A DNA stretch of 64,000 bases, taken from Caprella mutica (Eukaryota > Arthropoda > Malacostraca > Amphipoda > Caprellidae). Made by a program: the position numbers and the translations under genes. The notes under the pieces were generated by a model that was given only the letters and a program-made list of their open reading frames with translations, had not been told where the DNA came from and made no database searches. This document shows, one piece after another, positions 25,378 to 35,266 of the stretch; positions within the stretch are counted from its first letter, which is position 1, and each line of letters opens with the position of its first letter. Where the stretch lies: contig CANNZV010002560.1 in the NCBI GenBank assembly GCA_947561585.1, positions 29,219 to 93,218 of the forward strand, read 5' to 3'.

Positions 25378-26604
25378 TTACTTTTCTACAGAGAAGTCTG
25401 CCAGAGCTATGGCCTTATGGAGTGGCAAATTAGGATGGTGTTGATCCCTGATGCCATGAATAAAGCGTAGCGTTTTAAGGGCATCAAACCAGTCGGTCAA
25501 TTGGAGAGTGAATTGTGCTTTTGAGTGGTGTTGATAGCTTGTTCTTTTCAGAAAGGTAGTCAGCCCGAGAGAGAGTAGTACTTCTGTACTAGTGGTGGGT
25601 AGTTTTTCCAGCCAGCCTGAGAGATTATCTTGCTGTTCCCAGAGTTTTTCAAAGTGAGTCAGCACTTCCCGTAAGGCAATAAAAACACCAGGATGATAAT
25701 AGAGAAAAGGCTCGTTATTCTGGCTTAAAGCCATGATTTTTGCAGTGGATACGCCGGTGCCAAACGGTACCCGGTCAGATAGGCGGGCTTCCAGTTGGAT
25801 CGTTGCATTCTTAATGGACATGATTGGCCCTGTTTTGGCGAGTTTGTTGAGTAAGTAAAAATCTTCACCAGCTGCCCGTTTGGGGAAGCCACGTACTTCA
25901 GCATAGGCTTGTGCTTTGAAAGCAAGTGTGCTGCCAATGGTATGAAATGCATAGGGTGACCCGGCATAATGAAGACCCGCTACATAATAGTGTAGAGAGC
26001 GTTGATAGATTAAAGTTGCTGCGTTGGTCGCCGGATCGTCACCAGTATGTTCAAACGCATAACAGGCGGCTACGGCATCTTGCCCGACTCCGGATAGTTC
26101 GTGAAAATAATTTTCTGGCAGGCTGGCATCAGCATCCGAGGAAGCTATCCATTCTGTCTTTATAATACCTTCGCAGATTAAAGCTAAAGCTATATCAGCG
26201 CCAATTTTACGTGCCAGGCCCACGCCTTGTTTGTAGGGTAGAGAGGTGTTGTATCGATCGACTACTAAAATATGTCCACATGTTTCAGACATTTGAGCGA
26301 TTGGCTTCAGTAATTCGAGGTGCTGATTTTTCCATAAACTCCGACTATGTTTTTGTGTGTAGTGATGGAGTGCTTGTTGTTGGGATAAGTCTGAAACAGT
26401 GTCGGGTTGGTTGATAACCAGAATAAGTAGGGCATCTTTCTGAAACCATTGTGATGTGAAGGCGTTTTTCAGAAAAAGAAATGATTCCTTGTAGGCAGGA
26501 ATAACGACTACATGTTGGTAATTATGGTCAGGTACCCCGGCCAATAGTGCAACTTCAGACTCGGCGTACCGCTGAAGATATTGATTAACTGCTTTATTGT
26601 TCAT
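25378..26604 (-). CDS. Family 2 glycosyltransferase
   Basis: A 408-residue GT-A fold protein. VVIPAYKES is the N-terminal nucleotide-binding strand, SSDADASLPENY carries the DxD-like metal site near residue 155, and RAAGEDFYLLNKL has the ED motif of the catalytic base region near residue 245. No transmembrane segment is obvious, so it is a soluble or peripheral enzyme, not a polysaccharide synthase. Acceptor and sugar donor are unknown. It is transcribed with miaE upstream on the minus strand but 99 bases apart; no other glycan-assembly genes adjoin it. Confidence 0.8.
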   Translation of the reverse strand: MNNKAVNQYLQRYAESEVALLAGVPDHNYQHVVVIPAYKESFLFLKNAFTSQWFQKDALLILVINQPDTVSDLSQQQALHHYTQKHSRSLWKNQHLELLKPIAQMSETCGHILVVDRYNTSLPYKQGVGLARKIGADIALALICEGIIKTEWIASSDADASLPENYFHELSGVGQDAVAACYAFEHTGDDPATNAATLIYQRSLHYYVAGLHYAGSPYAFHTIGSTLAFKAQAYAEVRGFPKRAAGEDFYLLNKLAKTGPIMSIKNATIQLEARLSDRVPFGTGVSTAKIMALSQNNEPFLYYHPGVFIALREVLTHFEKLWEQQDNLSGWLEKLPTTSTEVLLSLGLTTFLKRTSYQHHSKAQFTLQLTDWFDALKTLRFIHGIRDQHHPNLPLHKAIALADFSVEK

Positions 26605-26703
26605 TGTCAGAGAAAGTCTGGTTCATAAATTGATAGCATGGCTTGGTTGTTGAACTGAAGGCTGACGATGAATCAAGTCGGTGTGCAATTCACGAACAAT
26701 GCC

Positions 26704-27276
26704 TTAGTGCAAAGCCGCCCTAAAAGGTAGGCGCTCACAAATTTTAGCTTCCCGTTGTAGTAATTCATCCAGTCGGGGTTCAATGTCTGACAGGGTGAAG
26801 TATTGCTCTGCCAGTTCAATGAATACATCGCTGTGCTTGGCTTCAGATTGGGTGATCGCCTGATAAAATCGCTTATCTTTACCAGGAGGAAGTGCATCAG
26901 CTATCAGCCCAAACCGTTCATGACCACGCGCCTCGATAATGCCGGCAATCAATAGTCGATCGAGCAGGAAGAATTCTGTGCCCTGGCGGAACAGTTTGCG
27001 TAGTTCATTAATATAGGGGTCTTTTTCATCACTACCCAGGGTTAAGTTTCTTTCGATAATGAGTTTGACGACTTGCTTAAAATGCACCAATTCTTCAACG
27101 GCCAGGTCGGTCATGGTTTTGACGATTTCTACTTTGTCTGGATAGTGAGAAACCATCGACATGGCCATGCCTGAAGCTTTTTTCTCGGCTGCGGCATGAT
27201 CCAGCAGGAAGTTATTAAAGTCTGCGAGTACGGTTTGTGTCCAGGCTGGTGGTGTAGTGTATTTAAGCGTTATCAC
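26704..27276 (-). CDS. miaE: tRNA-(ms2io6A)-hydroxylase
   Basis: A 190-residue di-iron ferritin-like enzyme that hydroxylates the isopentenyl group of ms2i6A37 in tRNA. The metal ligands are visible as four helix motifs: HAAAEKKASGMAMS, EELVHFKQV, EARGHERF and SEAKHSDVF. The start is GTG at 27276. It is divergent from the small lipoprotein gene at 27355. Confidence 0.93.
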   Translation of the reverse strand: MITLKYTTPPAWTQTVLADFNNFLLDHAAAEKKASGMAMSMVSHYPDKVEIVKTMTDLAVEELVHFKQVVKLIIERNLTLGSDEKDPYINELRKLFRQGTEFFLLDRLLIAGIIEARGHERFGLIADALPPGKDKRFYQAITQSEAKHSDVFIELAEQYFTLSDIEPRLDELLQREAKICERLPFRAALH

Positions 27277-27354
27277 GAAATAGGGCTTCCAATTGCAGGG
27301 TGATCTGGTTATGCATTACCTTACGACTGTTCTCAACGGCCATTTGGAAAACGC

Positions 27355-27774
27355 ATGTTACCGAAAATCCACAATGTAATCTCCCTGCTCATCGTTTCTC
27401 TACTCATTATCTCTTGTGGTAAGGGAGGCATTCATCTCTTTGATTCGTCACAGGTGCCGGTGATTACGGTCAGTAATGATAATCCACCTGTTATTTCTTT
27501 CACGCCGGAAGCGGCTTATATATTGAGAGTCTATGAGGGGGCGCAGGATGGCGAGGGGCTGAGTATTTTATGGGAAGCGCGTGGCGGAGATGGGTACGAA
27601 AATAATCTGCGTTCGCCAGTGATATATGGAGCTTCTGGTCGTCCTGGCCCGACGTTGCAGCAAGGTAGAACATATACAGTGACTGTCGATCGCAAAGATC
27701 CGAAGGGTAGTGGCAGCGGATTCACCAATACCCATCGTCAGTACTTGGGCAAACGTACTTTTGTAATGCAGTAG
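27355..27774 (+). CDS. Small predicted lipoprotein
   Basis: A 139-residue protein with a signal sequence and lipobox LIISC near residue 21. The mature part predicts a small all-beta domain with a conserved-looking YILRVYEGAQDGEGL and a Gly/Ser-rich tail; it may be an Ig-like or fibronectin-like fold. No family is recognised. It lies 78 bases from the divergent miaE. Confidence 0.65.
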   Translation: MLPKIHNVISLLIVSLLIISCGKGGIHLFDSSQVPVITVSNDNPPVISFTPEAAYILRVYEGAQDGEGLSILWEARGGDGYENNLRSPVIYGASGRPGPTLQQGRTYTVTVDRKDPKGSGSGFTNTHRQYLGKRTFVMQ

Positions 27775-28009
27775 TTACTGTGAAAGTCATCTTTCATGAT
27801 TCGGGGAGAAAGGTGGCTTTCATGGCTGTCAGGTCAATAGCCATGATCAATATTCCAGTAGTGGGTTGATTACTTATGTGACGAATGTGTTTAAATTCTC
27901 GATGTATGGAATGGTCAGTCAGATAGGCATTTGGTATTCTCTCAGTTTGTTTTTTTTTCATTAAATATAATTATTAACTAAATATAAAAAAATAGTACGA
28001 GGCCATCCG

Positions 28010-29308
28010 ATGCGATTCAGTATCTTTACTCCAACACACAAACCTGATTACATACAAGAAACTTTTGATTCATTGCTTGAGCAAACCTTCACCGATTGGG
28101 AGTGGGTTATTGTCCCTAATGGGGCGGACGCGCTTATCCCGGCTCAAATAGCTAATCATCCACAGGTTCGAGTCAAAAAGGCACCTGATGCAATTGCTGC
28201 TAAGGGTGTGGGTGCTTTAAAGCTGTTTGCCTGTAAAAAGTGTAAAGGTGAGTACTTTGTAGAGTTGGATCATGATGATTTACTCACTGAAAATGCACTG
28301 GAAACTATTGATAAACAAGCAACAGCAACCGGTGCGGGTTTTCTATATTCTGATTTCACTAATTTCTATGCAGACGGCAGTTGCCAGTATTTTTATGAAA
28401 GCCACGGTTGGGAGCATTATCCTTTTGTATGGAAAGGGCATGAATACCTGGCCATGCGTGCTTTTGCTACTGATGCCAGTGCTTTACATCAGATCTTTTA
28501 TGCACCGAATCATGTCCGCGTATGGTCACGGGAAGTTTACTTTGAGTGCGGTGGTCATAACCCCGAATTACATGTTGTAGATGATCACGATTTATTGTGT
28601 CGCACCTATTTGACGGGCACGCATTTTGAGCATATTCCGGAGTGCTTGTATCTCTACCGTTTGTTGGAAGATGGTGGCAATACCTATATAAAGCAGAATG
28701 AAGATATACAGGTGATGCAAAAGCAAATTTCAAATAAATACGTCTATCAGATGATTGCAGAGTGGTCCCGTCGAAATGATTTTCCGATGTTGGATCTGGG
28801 CGGTGCGCATAATACTGAGCCGGGTTTTAAAAGCGTCGACCTGCGTAATGGTGATATTAACTGTGACATTCGCCAGGGCTTACCGTTTGACGATAACTCA
28901 GTCGGCTGTATCCGGGCTTACGATTTTCTGGAGCATATCCCAAGCTGTCCTGATTCAGCCTGTGAGCACGGTGCCGATGGCGGGCCACTTTGTACCGTAG
29001 GCTTGATGAATGAAATATATCGGGTACTTGCTCCCGGTGGTTGGTTGGTGTCACGTACGCCTTCCAGTGATGGTCGGGGTGCTTTCCAGGATCCAACACA
29101 TGTTTCTTACTGGAACCCTAATTCTTTCTGGTATTACACCAATAGTGAAATTGCGAAATACGTGCATGGTGTGACCTGTCGTTTTCAGGATACACGTATC
29201 TGGCAATCCTTTCCGACACAATGGCACCAGGATAATAATGTTCCTTATGTTTACGCTGACCTTGTGGCACTTAAAGGCCAGAGACAACCGGGTGAAGTAA
29301 AAATATAG
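28010..29308 (+). CDS. Family 2 glycosyltransferase fused to a SAM-dependent methyltransferase
   Basis: A 432-residue two-domain protein. Residues 1-~225 are a GT2 domain: FSIFTPTHKPDYIQETFDSL at the N-terminus, FVELDHDDLL carrying the metal-binding DxDD near residue 85, and HVVDDHDLLCR near residue 190. Residues ~255-420 are a class I methyltransferase-like domain with MLDLGGAH (motif I), SVDLRNGDI, and GCIRAYDFLEHIP. It could glycosylate and methylate the same surface glycan. The upstream 235 bases are AT-rich with no other gene. No neighbouring glycan genes are on this strand. Confidence 0.83.
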   Translation: MRFSIFTPTHKPDYIQETFDSLLEQTFTDWEWVIVPNGADALIPAQIANHPQVRVKKAPDAIAAKGVGALKLFACKKCKGEYFVELDHDDLLTENALETIDKQATATGAGFLYSDFTNFYADGSCQYFYESHGWEHYPFVWKGHEYLAMRAFATDASALHQIFYAPNHVRVWSREVYFECGGHNPELHVVDDHDLLCRTYLTGTHFEHIPECLYLYRLLEDGGNTYIKQNEDIQVMQKQISNKYVYQMIAEWSRRNDFPMLDLGGAHNTEPGFKSVDLRNGDINCDIRQGLPFDDNSVGCIRAYDFLEHIPSCPDSACEHGADGGPLCTVGLMNEIYRVLAPGGWLVSRTPSSDGRGAFQDPTHVSYWNPNSFWYYTNSEIAKYVHGVTCRFQDTRIWQSFPTQWHQDNNVPYVYADLVALKGQRQPGEVKI

Positions 29309-29359
29309 CAATAGCCATAAAAGTTCGTTTTCCCCCGGATGTTTGCGAATAACAGTAAA

Positions 29360-29380
29360 GGCCTGACGTTGTGCCAGGCC
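29360..29380. terminator. Hairpin between convergent GT2 fusion and glnD
   Basis: GGCCTG and CAGGCC form a 6-bp stem around a nine-base loop in the 161-base convergent gap; no T-run, so termination is uncertain. Confidence 0.35.
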
Positions 29381-29469
29381 AGTCAGCAAATCAGCTACTC
29401 AAACCTCATGGGCAGTCACACGCTTCAATACACCACCTCACTGACTGCTCACCATTTTTAGCTGGATTG

Positions 29470-32109
29470 TCAAACCTGAACTGCCTCAGTAATAGCATCA
29501 CATATTTCTTCCTGCAGTGCTTCCTCCAAAATCATTTCGCCATTGCGGGTAGTGATAAAAAAGGTATCTTCTGCCTGTTCACCTAGTGTGGCAATTTTGG
29601 CGTTATGAACTTTAATGTCGAGTCTGTCCAGCGTTTCGCCAATGCGCCATAGCAAGCCCGGCATATCTCCGGTACTCACTTCCATGAGGGTCATTTGTCG
29701 GTCTTCCTGGTGGCGGAAATTAATTCGGGTTGGGATGTCAAAGTTGCGCAAAATACGGGGTTGTTTGCGTTTTACAGGTGTGAATTCTTCTGCGGCCAGG
29801 TTACGGCGCATGACATCAACAATATATTGCTGATCTTCGCCGGTGGTAATGAGCTTGTGATCCGGGCCAAGTACATGGAGTGTGTGTAAGTCACGGGTGT
29901 CGTTGTACATGGATACCAGTCTGGACTGCACGATATTAAGGTTTAGCTGCTCGAGAGTAGATACGACTCGGGTAAACAAAGTGGGATAATCTTCACTGTA
30001 GATAAAAATAACATTACTGCTACGGGAGACGGTTATGCGTATTTCGATGAGAGGTAAAGTCATCGCAGAGGCTGTCAGTAAATGTGGAGCATGCCAGCAA
30101 ATAGTTTCGACACTGTGTTGCAGAAGGTAGTCATCGCCGAGTTCTTCTAACAGGCTTGTGCATTGAGTGTCGCCAAAACCATCTTCATTCAGTTGTTCCA
30201 GTACAGCATTGCGTTTCTGGCGCAGCAGGTATTCAGTTTCTTCGGTGAGTGGTGTTCGTTTGCGCAGGAAATTCCGTGTGCTGTGATAAAGCTCAGTCAG
30301 CAGAGATAATTTCCAGTTATTCCACAGTTTTGGATTTGTACCTTTCATGTCGGCAATCGTCAGCAGGTAAAGGTACCCCAGTCGATTTTGTTCCACGACC
30401 TGGTTGGCGAAAGCCTGAATAACGGTAGGGTCGCTAATATCCTTGCGTTGTGCCGTAATGCTCATCAATAAATGATGGCGTACCAGCCAGCTCACCAGTG
30501 ATGCGTCGTGGAGATTAAAGCCGTGTTCCCGCGCGAAGGCCAGTACATCTTCCGCACCTAGTACAGAGTGATCACCATTCCTGCCTTTGCCTATGTCATG
30601 GAAAAGAGCGGCCAGGTAGAGGATTTCTGGTTTTTGCAGTGTTTTAAATATTTCACTACTAAGCGGGAGTTCCTTGGCACCTTTTGCCGTGCTGTTTTGG
30701 CGGACATTACTTAGCACTAAAAGCGTATGTTCATCGACGGTGTATGCATGGAAGAGATCATATTGCATACGTCCGACAATATTTGCGAAGGGTGGAATGT
30801 AAGCAGCCAACACGCCATAACGGTTCATCAGGCGCAAGATGAAGGTAACGCCTTCGGGTTGTTTTAACATTTGTATAAATATTTGGCGGTGCCAGGCCTG
30901 TTGGCGAAAACCGGAATCAATGCGGGGTAGGTGCTGTCGCATCAGTCTGATGGTATCGGGAGCGAGGGCGGTCACGCCGGGTGTGGTTTGGAGAATCAGG
31001 AATATTTCGAGCAGCGCCGTCGGGTAAGTGATGAATGTGTCATCGGAATTAACCGCAAGTACCTTACCTTGTTTAATGTAATGCTCTCCCACCATCTCCG
31101 TCACCGGGCGGTTATCAGCCGTTAGGTTCTGGTGAAAAACACCCAGTAATACATCAGTGAGGCGTTCCAGTTCGGTAATGGTTTTGTAGTAGTGTTGCAT
31201 AAATGCTTCTACAGCATCATTTCGGTTGGGCAGGTCATAGCCCATGCTTTGGGCTAGTGTGTGCTGATAGTCAAAGAGCAGGCGGTCTTCTTTGCGTTTG
31301 GTGTGATTGTGTAGAATAAAACGCGTGCGCCATAAGAAGTCTCTGCCTTCCCTAAGCGTGTCGTACTCTCCCTTACTTAACAGGCGGTGTTCGTAGAGTT
31401 CAAAAAGGGATAAATGCCCATATTCACGTTCGACAATCCAGCTAATCATGTGAATATCGCGTAAGCCACCACGACCTTCTTTAAGGTTTGGCTCAACCCG
31501 ATGCGCTGTTTCGCCAAATTTGATGTAGCGTTTTTCCTGCTCATCGAGTTTTGCGTTGAAAAAACTCAGGCTGTCCCACATTTTGTCCGGATTAATCGCC
31601 GCCCGTAAATCGCGAAATAAATAGTGATTCCCGGTCAGGTGCCTGGCTTCCAGCAGATTGGTGATGATTGTCAGGTCATCCCGTGCAGCCTCTAGGCATT
31701 CGTCCATAGTGCGGACACTATGCCCAACATCCAGCCCTATATCCCAAAGGAAAGTCAGGAAAGTAGACATCTGATCCTGACATTCTTCGTTAGGCTCTTC
31801 ACTCAGCAGGATTAGTAAGTCTATATCTGAAGCAGGGTGTAACTCACGACGGCCATAGCCTCCGACTGCAATTAATGCATGGCCGGTAAGCGCGGGCATT
31901 TGCTGCCATTGATCTCGCAATAGCTGATCAATCAGACCGCTGTGTAGCTGTAGCAGTACCCGAATGTTTTGCCCTTGCTTAAATTCTTCAGCCAGCTGCT
32001 GTTTGGCAGTGATCAGTAATTCAGAGTAATCACTGGGCTGAAGATTCGGGTGGTCACGCATCTCCCTATAGGTTTCCAGCAGGGGATTGCGTTCCATCGG
32101 GTCAATCAT
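29470..32109 (-). CDS. glnD: Bifunctional uridylyltransferase/uridylyl-removing enzyme (PII)
   Basis: An 879-residue GlnD of normal length. It uridylylates PII proteins at low glutamine and deuridylylates them at high glutamine. The nucleotidyltransferase signature GGYGRRELHPASDIDLLIL lies near residue 85-105, the HD phosphohydrolase motif FHDIGKGRNGDHS near residue 505, and two ACT domains form the C-terminal ~190 residues. The start overlaps the map stop by four bases, so it is translationally coupled to map. Confidence 0.96.
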   Translation of the reverse strand: MIDPMERNPLLETYREMRDHPNLQPSDYSELLITAKQQLAEEFKQGQNIRVLLQLHSGLIDQLLRDQWQQMPALTGHALIAVGGYGRRELHPASDIDLLILLSEEPNEECQDQMSTFLTFLWDIGLDVGHSVRTMDECLEAARDDLTIITNLLEARHLTGNHYLFRDLRAAINPDKMWDSLSFFNAKLDEQEKRYIKFGETAHRVEPNLKEGRGGLRDIHMISWIVEREYGHLSLFELYEHRLLSKGEYDTLREGRDFLWRTRFILHNHTKRKEDRLLFDYQHTLAQSMGYDLPNRNDAVEAFMQHYYKTITELERLTDVLLGVFHQNLTADNRPVTEMVGEHYIKQGKVLAVNSDDTFITYPTALLEIFLILQTTPGVTALAPDTIRLMRQHLPRIDSGFRQQAWHRQIFIQMLKQPEGVTFILRLMNRYGVLAAYIPPFANIVGRMQYDLFHAYTVDEHTLLVLSNVRQNSTAKGAKELPLSSEIFKTLQKPEILYLAALFHDIGKGRNGDHSVLGAEDVLAFAREHGFNLHDASLVSWLVRHHLLMSITAQRKDISDPTVIQAFANQVVEQNRLGYLYLLTIADMKGTNPKLWNNWKLSLLTELYHSTRNFLRKRTPLTEETEYLLRQKRNAVLEQLNEDGFGDTQCTSLLEELGDDYLLQHSVETICWHAPHLLTASAMTLPLIEIRITVSRSSNVIFIYSEDYPTLFTRVVSTLEQLNLNIVQSRLVSMYNDTRDLHTLHVLGPDHKLITTGEDQQYIVDVMRRNLAAEEFTPVKRKQPRILRNFDIPTRINFRHQEDRQMTLMEVSTGDMPGLLWRIGETLDRLDIKVHNAKIATLGEQAEDTFFITTRNGEMILEEALQEEICDAITEAVQV

Positions 32110-32894
32110 AAGCGGTTCTGCCAGCCTTCTTCTTCAGAGCGTAATGTGAGAATTTCAAAGCCGTCTGCGGTAACCAGTACAGTATGCTCCCACTGGGCTG
32201 ATAGCTTGTGGTCTTTGGTGACGGCGGTCCACTGATCGGGGAGAATTTTAATATGGCGTTTACCTTGATTAATCATCGGCTCAATAGTGAAAATCATACC
32301 CTCTTTAAGTACTTCACCTTCTCCTGGCTTGCCGTAGTGCAATATTTGGGGGGCTTCATGGAATACTGTGCCGATACCGTGACCACAAAACTCCCGGACT
32401 ACGGAGCAATGGTTTTTTTCAGCGTAAGTCTGAATGGCGTGACCAATATCGCCCAAAGTTGCTCCGGGGCGGACTTGTTGGATGCCGAGGTACATGCATT
32501 TTTGGGTGATATCGGCGAGACGCTTACCTAGAGTAGTGGGTTTGCCAACATGGTACATACGACTGGTATCACCATGGTAGCCATCTTTAATTACGGTCAC
32601 GTCGATGTTCAGTGCATCGCCTTTTTTCAGACGTTTTTCACTGGGTATTCCGTGGCAAATCTGATGGTTAACCGATGTGCAAATAGATTTTGGGAACGGA
32701 GGTGTTCCATAATTGAGTGGGGCAGGGATGGCTCCCTGGACATCGACGATGTAATCATGACAGATCTGGTTGATTTCATTAGTGGTGACCCCAGGTTTAA
32801 CATATTCACCAATCATGTCTAACACTTCTGCGGCCAGTTTTCCTGAGACGCGCATTTTTTCAATATCTTCTGCTGTTTTTAGCTGAATTTCCAT
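32106..32894 (-). CDS. map: Type I methionine aminopeptidase
   Basis: A 262-residue metallopeptidase removing the initiator Met from nascent proteins. Metal ligands are in LNIDVTVIKDGYHGDTS (two Asp), FCGHGIGTVFHEAPQ (His) and FTIEPMI (Glu), with the C-terminal WEHTVLVT Glu. It is divergent from rpsB, the usual gammaproteobacterial arrangement, and runs into glnD. Confidence 0.96.
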   Translation of the reverse strand: MEIQLKTAEDIEKMRVSGKLAAEVLDMIGEYVKPGVTTNEINQICHDYIVDVQGAIPAPLNYGTPPFPKSICTSVNHQICHGIPSEKRLKKGDALNIDVTVIKDGYHGDTSRMYHVGKPTTLGKRLADITQKCMYLGIQQVRPGATLGDIGHAIQTYAEKNHCSVVREFCGHGIGTVFHEAPQILHYGKPGEGEVLKEGMIFTIEPMINQGKRHIKILPDQWTAVTKDHKLSAQWEHTVLVTADGFEILTLRSEEEGWQNRL

Positions 32895-33161
32895 CTGTCA
32901 TTTTTCTCGGTAGAACTTGTGAGTGAATCATGGTATAAAGCGCACGCCAATTTAGCAAACTTGAATTGGTAAATATTAATGTGGAAATCGAAGATTTCCA
33001 TACTTGCGGGGTGAAATAGTTTCATACTCGCTAATTTAATCCACACATACATCGACACAAGGCTGCAGGGTGCCTGAATGAGGGATATGTTCTTAGAACG
33101 ATCTTAAGTTCCGGTTGTAGTTTTGGGGTGTATGGAGGCGTAACCCGAACAGGAGTTCAAC
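32895..33161. promoter_or_regulatory. map/rpsB divergent region with the rpsB leader
   Basis: About 267 bases. TGGAAATC and GATTTCCA (32982-33000) form a perfect 8-bp hairpin with a three-base loop. The long 5' region ahead of rpsB is where the S2-responsive leader element of gammaproteobacteria normally lies; the exact pseudoknot was not confirmed by eye. CAGGAG precedes the rpsB ATG. Confidence 0.5.
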
Positions 33162-34022
33162 ATGCCTAAAGTTACAATGCGTCAAATGCTGGAAGCGGGT
33201 GTCCATTTTGGTCACCAAACTCGTTACTGGAATCCTAAGATGGCTCCTTACATCTTTGGTGAGCGTAACAAAATCCATATTATTAACCTCGAGCAAACTC
33301 TGCCAATGTTCAACGATGCAATGAACTTCGTTGGCAAAATGGCTGCTCGTGGTGGAAAGGTACTGTTTGTTGGTACTAAACGTTCTGCACGTGAAGCCGT
33401 CCGTGAATCAGCTCAGGCATGTAAAATGCCTTATGTAAACCACCGCTGGTTGGGTGGCATGCTGACTAACTTCAAAACAGTTAAGCAGTCTATTCGTCGT
33501 CTGAAAGACCTCGAAAAGATGAGTCAGGACGGTTCTTTTGAACGTCTGAATAAGAAAGAAGCGTTGATGCAGACGCGTGAAATGGAAAAACTGGATCGTG
33601 GTCTTGGTGGTATTAAGGACATGAAAGGTTTGCCTGATGCGTTGTTTGTTATTGATGTGGGCTATGAAAACATTGCTGTACAGGAAGCTAAGAAATTAGG
33701 AATTCCTGTTATTGGTGTTGTTGATAGTAATAATCCGTTGACTAATATTGATTACGTGATTCCTGGTAATGATGATGCGATCCGTGCGATCCAGCTTTAT
33801 ACCACTGCGGCATCTGACTCTATTAAAGAAGGTCATGCGTCTGCGGTAGTTCCTGGTCAAAAGGAAGCGGCTGAGAAGCCAGCGCCTGCTGCTGAAGCTG
33901 CGCCAGCTGAAGAGGCTGCTCCGGCTGCGGAAGTTGCACCAGCTCCGGTAGCGGATGCTGCTCCGGCTGCGGAAGCTCCGGTAGCTGATGCTGCTCCAGC
34001 TGTTGAAACCCCGGCCAAGTAA
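33162..34022 (+). CDS. rpsB: 30S ribosomal protein S2
   Basis: A 286-residue S2 protein; it starts [20 protein letters not shown] and holds [14 protein letters not shown] and [11 protein letters not shown]. The core ends near residue 235, and a ~50-residue tail of Ala/Pro/Glu/Val repeats ([17 protein letters not shown]) follows, making it longer than the usual ~240 residues. The tail is probably disordered. Transcribed with tsf, 68 bases downstream. Confidence 0.97.
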   Translation: MPKVTMRQMLEAGVHFGHQTRYWNPKMAPYIFGERNKIHIINLEQTLPMFNDAMNFVGKMAARGGKVLFVGTKRSAREAVRESAQACKMPYVNHRWLGGMLTNFKTVKQSIRRLKDLEKMSQDGSFERLNKKEALMQTREMEKLDRGLGGIKDMKGLPDALFVIDVGYENIAVQEAKKLGIPVIGVVDSNNPLTNIDYVIPGNDDAIRAIQLYTTAASDSIKEGHASAVVPGQKEAAEKPAPAAEAAPAEEAAPAAEVAPAPVADAAPAAEAPVADAAPAVETPAK

Positions 34023-34033
34023 TCTAAATAAGC

Positions 34034-34060
34034 AGCAGCCTGCTAATAAACAGGGCTGCT
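34034..34060 (+). promoter_or_regulatory. rpsB-tsf intercistronic hairpin
   Basis: AGCAGCC pairs with GGCTGCT around a 13-base loop; only CTTTG follows. A partial attenuator or processing site between rpsB and tsf is plausible. Confidence 0.45.
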
Positions 34061-34090
34061 CTTTGCTAAAAAGTTTAGGAGTAAATAATC

Positions 34091-34972
34091 ATGGCAATTA
34101 CTGCTGCAATGGTTAAAGAACTGCGCGAGCGAACTGGCGCAGGAATGATGGATTGTAAGAGAGCACTGTCTGAGACTGATGGTGATTTGGAAGCAGCAAT
34201 CGACCTGATGCGTAAATCAGGTGCTGCTAAAGCAGATAAGAAAGCGGGTCGTACTGCTGCTGACGGTTGTGTTGTTATTACTGTTGCTGATGATGGCAAG
34301 CAGGCAACAATCGTTGAAGTTAACAGTGAAACTGACTTTGTGGCTAAAGATGCTAACTTCTCCAGTTTTGCTAATGCGGTAGGTGCTGCAGTATTGGCTA
34401 ACCAGCCTGCTGATGTTGATGCTATTTCGGCATTGGATCTGGATGGGCAGTCGGTTGAAGAAGCACGTGCTGCTTTGATTGCAAAAGTAGGTGAGAATAT
34501 CCAGATTCGCCGCTTTGAAACGGTATCGTCTGAAGGACACATCTCTTCTTACCAGCACGGTGCTAAAATCGGTGTTTTGGTTGCTATGACCGGTGGTGAT
34601 GACGCTTTAGGTAGAGATATTGCTATGCATATCGCTGCTAGTCGCCCGGTTTGCGTTGATGAGACTGGCGTTCCGGCTGATACAGTTGAGAAAGAGCGTG
34701 CTATCCAGTTGGATATCGCTATGCAAAGTGGTAAGCCACAGGAAATCGCAGAAAAGATGGTCGATGGCCGGATGCGTAAATTCCTGGGTGAGATCACTTT
34801 GGTGGGTCAGCCTTTTGTAAAAGATCCTGATCAAACTATTGGTAAGCTACTGGCTGCCAAAGGTGCGACTATCACTGCTTTTACCCGTGTTGAAGTGGGT
34901 GAGGGTATTGAGAAAAAGCAGGAAAACTTTGCTGATGAAGTGGCAGCACAGGCTGCAGCAGCTAATAGCTAA
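34091..34972 (+). CDS. tsf: Elongation factor Ts
   Basis: A 293-residue nucleotide exchange factor for EF-Tu. The N-terminal UBA-like domain has [19 protein letters not shown], and the TDFV motif (SETDFVAKD) near residue 80 contacts EF-Tu. TTTAGGAG precedes the ATG. A strong terminator follows 36 bases after the stop. Confidence 0.97.
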   Translation: MAITAAMVKELRERTGAGMMDCKRALSETDGDLEAAIDLMRKSGAAKADKKAGRTAADGCVVITVADDGKQATIVEVNSETDFVAKDANFSSFANAVGAAVLANQPADVDAISALDLDGQSVEEARAALIAKVGENIQIRRFETVSSEGHISSYQHGAKIGVLVAMTGGDDALGRDIAMHIAASRPVCVDETGVPADTVEKERAIQLDIAMQSGKPQEIAEKMVDGRMRKFLGEITLVGQPFVKDPDQTIGKLLAAKGATITAFTRVEVGEGIEKKQENFADEVAAQAAAANS

Positions 34973-35007
34973 ATCTGGTTATTAAGCACAAAGTTTGTGT
35001 AGTGTTG

Positions 35008-35045
35008 AAAAGGGGTGTCGTGTTTTACATGATGCCCCTTTTTTT
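35008..35045 (+). terminator. Rho-independent terminator after tsf
   Basis: AAAGGGGTGTCGTG pairs, with G-T wobbles, with CATGATGCCCCTTT, followed by a run of seven T. A strong terminator for the rpsB-tsf operon. Confidence 0.93.
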
Positions 35046-35060
35046 ATGCTGGTAATGATT

Positions 35061-35117
35061 AGGGGCTGCCTCGAAATAACTTTGAGACAAACAGGATTTT
35101 ATTTCGAAGCAGACCCT
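35061..35117. repeat. 57-bp palindromic MITE-like element
   Basis: Left arm AGGGGCTGCCTCGAAATAA (35061-35079) and right arm TTATTTCGAAGCAGACCCT (35099-35117) are inverted repeats matching at 17 of 19 positions, separated by 19 bases. The end sequence looks like a transposon terminus; two ends lie back to back with no transposase between. No clear target-site duplication is seen. It might also form an RNA hairpin, but no T-run follows. Confidence 0.6.
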
Positions 35118-35216
35118 TGGTAGTTCGTCCTTACTGTCACGCAGAATTGCATTACAAGCCCATCGAAATTTTCACATGCGTGTTTATTGATTAACTGCTA
35201 AATTAGACTTTTCTTA

Positions 35217-35238
35217 GAATTGACCTATCAGTCAATTC
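35217..35238. promoter_or_regulatory. Candidate operator of the aldehyde oxidoreductase gene
   Basis: GAATTGAC and GTCAATTC form a perfect 8-bp inverted repeat around CTATCA, ending 28 bases before the start codon at 35267. Position and symmetry suit a dimeric repressor site. Confidence 0.5.
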
Positions 35239-35266
35239 CCTGATAACTGTTTTCTGAGGACATTGC

